This document shows, piece after piece, positions 1 to 5,309 of a stretch of 19,009 nt of DNA. Origin of the DNA: JAITMY01 sp031549685 (GTDB lineage Bacteria; Bacteroidota; Bacteroidia; Bacteroidales; UBA932); contig JAVBPG010000048.1 in assembly GCA_031549685.1 (NCBI GenBank), positions 1-19,009 of the forward strand, in the 5' to 3' direction. The stretch's first letter is position 1. Every line of letters begins with the position of its first letter. The notes beneath the pieces are model-generated. The model worked only from the letters and a program-made list of their open reading frames with translations, was not told where the DNA came from and made no database searches. The translations under genes and the position numbers were made by a program.

Positions 1-354
1 CAGATTTTTATATAAACTGTGCTTTTGAAAACGCTCAGCAATTTGTTTGCGGAGTTTGCTTTCTATTTCCTGAAATTTTTTCTTTTGATTTTCCTCTTTT
101 TTAGGTATTTGATAATAAAGATAATATTCATCAAGTCCTTCCAGATTCAGATTATTCAATGACTCTTCAATGAAATATTTGTGATATTCGTCAATCAGCT
201 TTTTTACTTTCTGATAATCTTCTGCTCGTTTTTCATCTTGCACAAGCAAACCTTTTTCTTGAATGTGTTGTAGCGTTTTTCCTTGCGGAATCAACTCAAA
301 TCGGAGTGTTTTGCTCAACGAATAAAGATTGGTAAAATCGGATAGTGTTTTCAT
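1..354 (-). CDS. cas12a: Cas12a (Cpf1) CRISPR effector, N-terminal 118 residues, runs off the left edge
   Basis: Type V-A CRISPR RNA-guided DNA nuclease; only the start of the gene is in the window. The minus strand is open from an ATG at 354-352 to base 1 (118 codons, no stop). The protein starts MKTLSDFTNLYSLSKTLRFE, followed by LIPQGKTLQHIQEKG. This is the WED-I signature of Cas12a: FTNLY (7-11), SKTLRFELIPQGKT (14-27), including K15, T16 and R18, which sit at the same numbers as in Acidaminococcus Cas12a, where this strand contacts the crRNA handle. From about residue 28 it enters the helical REC1 lobe, with a charged helix (DEKRAEDYQKVKKLIDEYHK) much like Porphyromonas Cas12a. Family length is about 1200-1300 residues; the RuvC, Nuc and PAM-interacting parts lie outside, so activity cannot be judged. 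GC is about 32% by hand count (114/354), far below the neighbouring EF-G2 gene, as expected for an acquired defence locus. cas4, cas1, cas2 and the array, if present, would be to the left. Confidence 0.92.
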   Translation of the reverse strand, partial: MKTLSDFTNLYSLSKTLRFELIPQGKTLQHIQEKGLLVQDEKRAEDYQKVKKLIDEYHKYFIEESLNNLNLEGLDEYYLYYQIPKKEENQKKKFQEIESKLRKQIAERFQKHSLYKNL

Positions 355-372
355 AATAATGCAATTAAAGAT

Positions 373-380
373 TAAACATA
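373..380 (-). promoter_or_regulatory. Possible -7 box for cas12a
   Basis: On the minus strand this reads TATGTTTA, one mismatch from the Bacteroidetes TAnnTTTG box, about 18 nt upstream of the cas12a ATG. No TTTG at the expected -33 spacing is visible, so this is weak. It fits an independent promoter downstream of the EF-G2 terminator. Confidence 0.25.
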
Positions 381-463
381 ACTCCTCTTGCAAGTTAAGT
401 ATTTATTTTCATAATCTTTATCACAAAAATTATTTTTAACACTTTGATTTAATGCGTGGTAAA

Positions 464-500
464 AGAAAATCGCAGCAATCTCCGACTGCTGCGATTTTCT
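464..500 (-). terminator. Intrinsic terminator after EF-G2 gene
   Basis: Perfect 14-bp inverted repeat, AGAAAATCGCAGCA (464-477) and TGCTGCGATTTTCT (487-500), with a 9-nt loop. On the minus strand it ends in a T-rich arm followed by further T residues, 42 nt past the EF-G2 stop. The A/T ends make it potentially bidirectional. It insulates cas12a from the EF-G2 transcript. Confidence 0.78.
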
Positions 501-541
501 TGCTACCTCTCCTTGGGAGAGGGCCGGGGAAGAGGCTCTTT

Positions 542-2701
542 CTACTCTTCCTTTTCCGTTTCCACGTACTCCTTCAGCAGCTTTTCCTGCACCTCGGGGG
601 GTACCTGCTGGTAGTCGGCGAGCTGCATGGTGTAGGTGGCGCGGCCCGAGGTCAGCGAGCTGAGCGTGGTGCTGTACTTGTTCATTTCGGATAGCGGCAC
701 ACGGGCTTTTACCTGCTCAAAATTCTTTTCGCTGCTCATGCCCTCAATGATGCCGCGACGATTTTGCAGGTCGCTCATCACATCGCCCATGGCGTCGGAG
801 GGAACCAGCACCTCTACGGTGTAAATGGGCTCCATGATTTTAGGCGCCGCCTTTTTAAACGCTTCTTTAAAGGCGTTGCGTCCGGCCAGCTTAAACGAAA
901 TTTCGTTGCTGTCCACCGGGTGCATTTTGCCATCGTACACCGCCACGCAAATGTCGCGGGCGTAGGAGCCGGTAAGCGGGCCTTCCTCCATTTTTTCCAT
1001 TATGCCCTTGAGTATGGCGGGCAGGAAGCGCGCGTCGATGGCGCCGCCCACAATGCAGTTGTAGAAAATGAGCTTGCCGCCCCATTCAAGGTTATGCTCT
1101 TCTTTGCCGCGGATGTTGAGCGTAATATCCTTTCCTTCCACCTTCACCGTTTTCGGGTCGGGGGCGCCTTCTACATAAGGTTCAATGAGCAGATGCACCT
1201 CACCAAATTGACCTGCGCCACCGCTCTGCTTCTTGTGGCGGTAGTCGGCGGCGGCCACCTTGGTAATGGTTTCGCGATAGGGAATTTTCGGGTTGAACAA
1301 GTCCACCTCAATTTTGTGCAGGTTGCTCAGGTTGCGCTTTACAATATTAATTTGATATTCGCCTTGTCCGCTTAGTATGGTTTGCTTCAGTTCGCGAGAG
1401 TACTCAATCAGTATTGTCGGGTCTTCCATGTGCATGCGGTTGAGGGCTTCGCTCATCTTTTCCTCGTCCGCCGCGTTTTTGGGCTTAATGGCGGTGCGGA
1501 ACTTGGGCTGCGGGAAGTTGATGGGGTAGAACTTCCACGCCTTTCCGCCGCCGTTGAGCGTATGGTTGGTGTGCGTATTTTTCAGCTTTACGGTGCAGCC
1601 GATGTCGCCGGCCACCATTTCGGTAACCTTGTTTTTGTTTTTTCCGGCCACGGCAAATATTTGCGTCAGGCGCTCCTTGGTGTCGTTGTTGGCGTTTACT
1701 AAATCCAAACCCTCGGTAATTTTGCCGCTCATCACGCGGAAGTAGCTTACCTCGCCCATGTGCTGCTCAATGGCGGTTTTAAACACGAAGAGCGATGGCG
1801 CTCCGTTGGCATCGCAGGGCACCACCTCCTCCTCCACCGTTTTGTACTCGCGCGCCTTTTCGGGCGAGGGCGCCACGTTGATAATGAACTCCATGAGGCG
1901 CTTGGTGCCAATGTCCTTTTTGCCCGACAGGCAGAACACGGGCATTACCTCGCGGTTTTTCATGCCGGCGCGCAGCCCGCGGCGGATTTCCTCCTCATCC
2001 AGCGTTCCCTTTTCGAAGAAGAACTCCATCAGCTCCTCGTCGTACTCGGCGGAGGCCTCTACCAGTATTTTGTTGAGCTCCACGGCGCGCTCCATTTCCT
2101 CCCCACCCGGAATTTCCAGCTCCTCGCGCTCGCCGGTGTCACCCTTAAACTTGTACATCTTCATTTTGAGCACATCGACAAATCCATCAAAACCCGGCCC
2201 GGTGCTCAGCGGATACTGCACCTGCACCACCTTTTTGCCGAAGGTATCGCGCAGCGACTGCATGCAGGCGTCGAAGTCGGCCTTGTCGCTGTCGAGCTGG
2301 TTGACGGCAAGTATCAGCGGCTTGTTGTGGCGCTCGGCGTAGCGCGCAAAGATTTCGGTTCCCACCTCCACGCCGTTTTGCGCGTTGACCACCAGCACGC
2401 CGGTGTCGCACACCTTAAAGGCAGAAAACACGCCGCCCGCGAAATCGTCGGAGCCCGGCGTGTCGATAAAGTTGAGTTTGCGCTCCATGAACTCCGTGTA
2501 TAGCACCGTGCTGTACACCGAGCGCTGCATGGCCTGCTCAATTTCCGTGCTATCGCTCACGGTATTTTTTCCCTCTACGGTTCCCCGCCTATCTACTACT
2601 TTTCCCTCAAAAAGCATAGCTTCGGCGAGGGTTGTTTTTCCGCTGCCGGGGGCACCCAGCAGCACAACGTTGCGGATTTTTTCGGTTGAATAATTTTTCA
2701 T
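542..2701 (-). CDS. fusA2: Elongation factor G-like protein EF-G2 (Bacteroidetes paralogue, degenerate GTPase motifs)
   Basis: Translational GTPase-fold protein of 719 residues with the complete EF-G layout: G domain about 1-280, domain II about 302-385, III about 400-475, IV about 480-615 (SGGAGQFGEVHL at 493-504), V about 620-700 (EPIYTVEV at 624-631, MGDVMSDLQNRRGIIEGM at 638-655). It should act on the cytoplasmic ribosome in translocation. The GTPase motifs differ from canonical EF-G. The P-loop is GAPGSGKT (16-23), so the usual Asp before AGKT is Gly. Switch II is DTPGSDDF (80-87), so the catalytic His of DTPGHVDF is Ser84. G4 is NQLD (134-137) rather than NKMD. The Bacteroides EF-G2 orthologues share these changes, and the B. 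thetaiotaomicron protein is reported to translocate without GTP hydrolysis and to matter in starvation and gut colonisation. A similar role here is inference. A normal fusA must exist elsewhere. Single gene, followed by a terminator and cas12a. Confidence 0.92.
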   Translation of the reverse strand: MKNYSTEKIRNVVLLGAPGSGKTTLAEAMLFEGKVVDRRGTVEGKNTVSDSTEIEQAMQRSVYSTVLYTEFMERKLNFIDTPGSDDFAGGVFSAFKVCDTGVLVVNAQNGVEVGTEIFARYAERHNKPLILAVNQLDSDKADFDACMQSLRDTFGKKVVQVQYPLSTGPGFDGFVDVLKMKMYKFKGDTGEREELEIPGGEEMERAVELNKILVEASAEYDEELMEFFFEKGTLDEEEIRRGLRAGMKNREVMPVFCLSGKKDIGTKRLMEFIINVAPSPEKAREYKTVEEEVVPCDANGAPSLFVFKTAIEQHMGEVSYFRVMSGKITEGLDLVNANNDTKERLTQIFAVAGKNKNKVTEMVAGDIGCTVKLKNTHTNHTLNGGGKAWKFYPINFPQPKFRTAIKPKNAADEEKMSEALNRMHMEDPTILIEYSRELKQTILSGQGEYQINIVKRNLSNLHKIEVDLFNPKIPYRETITKVAAADYRHKKQSGGAGQFGEVHLLIEPYVEGAPDPKTVKVEGKDITLNIRGKEEHNLEWGGKLIFYNCIVGGAIDARFLPAILKGIMEKMEEGPLTGSYARDICVAVYDGKMHPVDSNEISFKLAGRNAFKEAFKKAAPKIMEPIYTVEVLVPSDAMGDVMSDLQNRRGIIEGMSSEKNFEQVKARVPLSEMNKYSTTLSSLTSGRATYTMQLADYQQVPPEVQEKLLKEYVETEKEE

Positions 2702-2834
2702 AATTTAATTATTTTGAAGTGAAAAACTCAGATAAATGCGCTGAACAAAAACGGTGCAAAACAAACAAAGGGTTCGTCTTAAAAAATCCTTTATTTTGAG
2801 AAGCTGTTTCGAATTTGTATAACAGCATAATAAT

Positions 2835-2842
2835 CAAAAATA
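2835..2842 (-). promoter_or_regulatory. Possible -7 box for EF-G2
   Basis: Minus-strand TATTTTTG matches TAnnTTTG exactly, but it lies about 134 nt upstream of the ATG and no TTTG is seen at the -33 spacing. If used, the transcript has a leader of about 125 nt. Confidence 0.3.
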
Positions 2843-2854
2843 TCTACATCTATT

Positions 2855-3092
2855 GGTTAATGCCCCGCCTTGGCGGGGCTAAACTTTATTAACCGTAGGT
2901 GTCGCGAAGCAGAACCTACGGTAGGAAAGCACCAACTTGTTGCGCGCGGAGCAGTAGTTTAGCTCTTGTGAAACGCTTGCTCCGCGCGCCGTGCGTGCTC
3001 TGCGCATATGCCGTGGGTTCTGCTTCGCCCGCCTGCTTCGCGAGCGGGCAAGCTCCACCCACGGTTAATAAAACATACTCCCTGCGGGAGTA
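2855..3092. repeat. Composite nested palindromic (REP/MITE-like) element
   Basis: A GC-rich block made of palindromes inside palindromes. The outer arms are TTTATTAACCGTAGGT (2885-2900) and ACCCACGGTTAATAAA (3057-3072), one mismatch apart. Each outer arm is itself half of a hairpin: CCGTAGGT/ACCTACGG (2893-2900, 2914-2921) and CCGTGGGT/ACCCACGG (3011-3018, 3057-3064). The second encloses GCCCGC/GCGGGC (3027-3032, 3044-3049). Between them sits a 12-bp perfect stem, GCGCGCGGAGCA (2942-2953) with TGCTCCGCGCGC (2978-2989). Flanking hairpins are GCCCCGCC/GGCGGGGC (2862-2879) and TACTCCC/GGGAGTA (3076-3092). GCGAAGCAG occurs in both halves in opposite orientation. No transposase is present. It resembles a clustered REP element or a non-autonomous mobile palindrome; short open frames in it are by-products of the repeats. 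Confidence 0.65.
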
Positions 3093-3110
3093 GAAAGCCT
3101 TTTTCTCAAC

Positions 3111-3146
3111 TTCTGAGATTGCTTCGCCTTGCTCGCAATGACGCTC
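3111..3146. repeat. Short dispersed intergenic repeat piece (GAGATTGC...GCAATGACG)
   Basis: GAGATTGC (3115-3122) and GCAATGACG (3135-3143) flank a short spacer, giving a small hairpin ATTGC/GCAAT. The same frame appears in the larger copies at 5174-5261 and 12645-12706. It is probably a remnant or short version of that family. Confidence 0.4.
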
Positions 3147-3330
3147 TTGAAAAAGATTCATGCCAAATAATCTTGTTTATCTCTTTTTCAACGGTTCCAA
3201 ATTTAGGAAAATATTTACTCCAAAACAGCTAAACCCTAAGCGGGGCGCGGGGTGTGGAAATGCAAGGTGTTAATTATAAGAGGCTTAAAATAAAACAATT
3301 AGGAGCAAGACGAACTTTTGTATTAAATTG
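3147..3330. other. AT-rich intergenic stretch with no recognised feature
   Basis: Between the repeat cassette and the rimP promoter I see no gene, RNA or clear hairpin beyond a weak GAAAAAGAT / ATCTCTTTTTC pairing. Minus-strand TAAATTTG (3198-3205) resembles a -7 box pointing toward the EF-G2 gene, but it is about 500 nt from it. Confidence 0.4.
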
Positions 3331-3361
3331 TTTGGTAGTTAGCGAATTATTAGTACCTTTG
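3331..3361 (+). promoter_or_regulatory. Bacteroidetes housekeeping promoter for rimP-nusA-infB
   Basis: TTTG (3331-3334), exactly 19 nt, then TACCTTTG (3354-3361): a full match to the Bacteroidetes -33/-7 consensus. Transcription should start near 3366-3369, giving a leader of about 55 nt before the rimP ATG at 3423. Confidence 0.88.
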
Positions 3362-3383
3362 CACTCGCAAAAACAGAAGAGAT

Positions 3384-3403
3384 GAGGGGACGGAAGTCCC
3401 CTC
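3384..3403 (+). promoter_or_regulatory. Leader hairpin upstream of rimP
   Basis: GAGGGGAC (3384-3391), a GGAA tetraloop of GNRA type, and GTCCCCTC (3396-3403) form a perfect 8-bp stem inside the predicted rimP leader, ending 19 nt before the ATG. It is followed by a T-rich stretch (GTTTCGTTTACTT) that is not a clean U-tract. It could be a weak attenuator, a protein-binding hairpin allowing autogenous control by a downstream product, or a stability element. Seen: hairpin and position. Function is inferred. Confidence 0.55.
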
Positions 3404-3422
3404 GTTTCGTTTACTTAAGTTT

Positions 3423-3887
3423 ATGATTAGCGCAAAGGAAATAGCTCAGACCGTAGAAAACTTTATTGCCGGCAGCGACATTTTTTTAGTCGATGTGTCG
3501 GTTACGCCGGGCAACGAAATTGAGGTGCTGGTGGATAAGCCTAGCGGCTTGGACATTGAGGAGTGCGTGAGCATTAGCCGCGCCGTGGAGGCCGCGTTTG
3601 ACCGGGAAAAGGAGGACTTTGAGCTCACGGTGGGTTCTCCGGGCTTAGGCGAGCCGCTGAAGGTGCTGCCGCAGTACCACAAGCTGCTTGGCAAGGAGGT
3701 GGAGCTGCTGCTTAAAAGCGGCATAAAATTGGTGGCAACGCTGCTCGATGCTTCGGCAGAGAAAATAGCCGTGGAGTACACCAAAATGGAGGCGGTGGAG
3801 GGCAAAAAGCGCAAGCAAGCCGTAACCCGCACGCAGGAGCTGAAGCTTGACGAGCTGAAGTGGACAAAAGCGTATATTAAAGTTTAA
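3423..3887 (+). CDS. rimP: Ribosome maturation factor RimP
   Basis: Cytoplasmic factor needed for maturation of the 30S subunit. At 154 residues it has normal family length. The N-terminal alpha/beta domain (about 1-80) carries the family pattern VDKPSGLDIEECVSISRAVE (37-56) and the conserved ELTVGSPGLGEPLK stretch (68-81). A C-terminal SH3-like barrel (about 85-154) follows, with a lysine-rich loop (GKKRKQ). It is first in the classical rimP-nusA-infB order, 36 nt ahead of nusA, behind the strong promoter at 3331-3361. The ATG at 3423 follows the leader hairpin; no Shine-Dalgarno is visible, as usual in Bacteroidetes. Confidence 0.95.
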   Translation: MISAKEIAQTVENFIAGSDIFLVDVSVTPGNEIEVLVDKPSGLDIEECVSISRAVEAAFDREKEDFELTVGSPGLGEPLKVLPQYHKLLGKEVELLLKSGIKLVATLLDASAEKIAVEYTKMEAVEGKKRKQAVTRTQELKLDELKWTKAYIKV

Positions 3888-3923
3888 AATTTATAATAAT
3901 CACTCATTTTTTTAAACAAAAAA

Positions 3924-5165
3924 ATGGAAAACATTAATTTGACCGAAACGTTTGCCGAGTTTAAGGAACTTAAAAACATTGACCGCCCCACCATGGTGGG
4001 CGTGCTGGAGGACGTGTTCCGCGGAACGCTGCTTAAGCTATACGGCAGCGACGACAACTTCGACATCATTATCAACATCGATAAGGGCGACTTCGAGATT
4101 TGGCGCAACCGCACCATTGTGGCCGACGATGAGCTGGAGGACCCTACGCATGAGATTACGCTGACCGAGGCGCAAAAGATAGACAGCACCTACGAGGTGG
4201 GCGATGAGGTAACCGACGAAGTGAAGCTGCAAAAATTCGGCCGCCGCGCGGTGCTGGCGCTGCGCCAGAATTTGGCCGGCCGCATTTCGGATATGGAAAA
4301 GCAGCAGCTTTTCAACAAGTACAGCGAGCGCATAGGAGAGCTGGTGGTAGGCGAGGTTTACCAAATTTGGAAGAAGGAGGCGCTCATCCTGGACGATGAG
4401 GGCAACGAGCTGGTGCTGCCCAAGAGCGAGCAAATTCCCACCGACTTTTTGCGTAAGGGCGATACCGTGCGCGCCATTGTGCACAAGGTGGAGATGAGGA
4501 ATAACACGCCGGTCATTACGCTTTCGCGCTGCGCCCCCGAATTTCTGGAGCGCCTGTTTGAGCTCGAAGTTCCCGAAATTTTCGACGGCATTATTACCAT
4601 CAAAAAAATTGTACGCATACCCGGCGAGCGCGCCAAGGTGGCGGTGGAGTCGTACGACGAGCGCATTGACCCGGTAGGCGCCTGCGTGGGTATGAAGGGC
4701 GCCCGCATTCACGGCATCGTGCGCGAGCTGAAGAACGAAAATATTGACGTTATCAACTACACCGGCAACACGCAGCTGCTGGTGCAGCGCGCGCTTAACC
4801 CCGCCAAGATTACCGGCATAAAAATCAACGAGGAAACCAAGCGCATTGAAGTCTATTTGCAGCCCAACGAAATTTCGATGGCCATTGGTAAGGGCGGCTT
4901 GAACATTAAGCTGGCCAGCCAGCTGGTGGGCTACGAAATTGATGTGTTCCGCGAAGATGTGGAGCAGGAGGAGGATGTAAACCTCGATGAGTTCTCGGAC
5001 GAAATCGAAGGTTGGGTAATTGACGCGCTGAAGGCCATCGGCTGCGATACGGCCAAGAGCGTACTCCGCATTCCGCGCGAGGATTTGATTAAGCGCACCG
5101 ACCTCGAGGAGGAAACCATTGACGAGGTGCTGCAAATTCTGTCGTCGGAGTTTGAGGAGGAGTAG
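3924..5165 (+). CDS. nusA: Transcription termination/antitermination factor NusA
   Basis: RNA polymerase-binding elongation factor that governs pausing, termination and antitermination. The 413 residues show the usual order: N-terminal RNAP-binding domain (about 1-130), S1 domain (about 137-200, GELVVGEVYQIWKKEA onward), KH1 (about 205-285, after the conserved RIPGERAKVAV and DPVGACVGMKGARI with its GMKG loop) and KH2 (about 290-350, AIGKGGLNIKLA with the GKGG loop). A short acidic C-terminal tail (about 355-413) contains one helix-hairpin-like segment (DALKAIGCDTAKSVLRI) but not the two full AR repeats of E. coli NusA, which is normal for Bacteroidetes. It lies between rimP and infB in the same operon. 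The 144-nt gap to infB carries a dispersed repeat. Confidence 0.95.
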   Translation: MENINLTETFAEFKELKNIDRPTMVGVLEDVFRGTLLKLYGSDDNFDIIINIDKGDFEIWRNRTIVADDELEDPTHEITLTEAQKIDSTYEVGDEVTDEVKLQKFGRRAVLALRQNLAGRISDMEKQQLFNKYSERIGELVVGEVYQIWKKEALILDDEGNELVLPKSEQIPTDFLRKGDTVRAIVHKVEMRNNTPVITLSRCAPEFLERLFELEVPEIFDGIITIKKIVRIPGERAKVAVESYDERIDPVGACVGMKGARIHGIVRELKNENIDVINYTGNTQLLVQRALNPAKITGIKINEETKRIEVYLQPNEISMAIGKGGLNIKLASQLVGYEIDVFREDVEQEEDVNLDEFSDEIEGWVIDALKAIGCDTAKSVLRIPREDLIKRTDLEEETIDEVLQILSSEFEEE

Positions 5166-5173
5166 CGCGAGTC

Positions 5174-5261
5174 TGTCATTCCGAACTTGATTCGGGATCT
5201 CTTAAATAGTTGGAGATTGCGGGTCAAAGTTTATCCCGACAAGTCGGGGCCCGCAGTAACA
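5174..5261. repeat. Dispersed intergenic palindromic repeat, copy between nusA and infB
   Basis: The block starts TGTCATTCCGAACTTGATTC and continues GGGATCTC, then GGAGATTGCGGGTC, and ends CCCGCAGTAACA. It shares its layout with 12645-12706 (TGTCATCCCGAACCTGATTC ... GAGATTGCGGGTC ... CCCGCAATGGCA). Here an insertion with its own palindrome, CCCGAC/GTCGGG (5234-5247), interrupts the right half. Similar TGTCAT...GCAATGACA cassettes are common between genes in many bacterial genomes. It would lie inside the operon mRNA and could fold there. Confidence 0.6.
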
Positions 5262-5309
5262 AGCGTAGGGTTGTTCAGAGAGATATTTTTCAGCATTTAA
5301 TATTTGACT

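Noticed and set aside
355..541. CRISPR array or tracrRNA next to cas12a
   Set aside because: No repeated units with Cas12a-type repeat ends are present in this stretch; in known loci the array lies on the far side of cas12a-cas4-cas1-cas2, which is outside the window.
2841..2861. ATCTACA word resembling the end of a Cas12a direct repeat
   Set aside because: It is isolated, lacks the paired GTAGA stem partner and is not repeated.
2899..3161. Small open frames of 64-81 codons on both strands
   Set aside because: They are read entirely from the palindromic repeat block, show no protein-like pattern and overlap each other.
4038..5135. Long antisense frame opposite nusA (365 codons)
   Set aside because: It lies wholly within a well-identified gene, is rich in residues expected from mirror codon bias (His, Leu, Ala, Val), and matches no family.
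5304..5309. TTG start for infB two codons upstream of the ATG
   Set aside because: The ATG at 5310 gives the standard IF-2 N terminus; a TTG this close offers no advantage.
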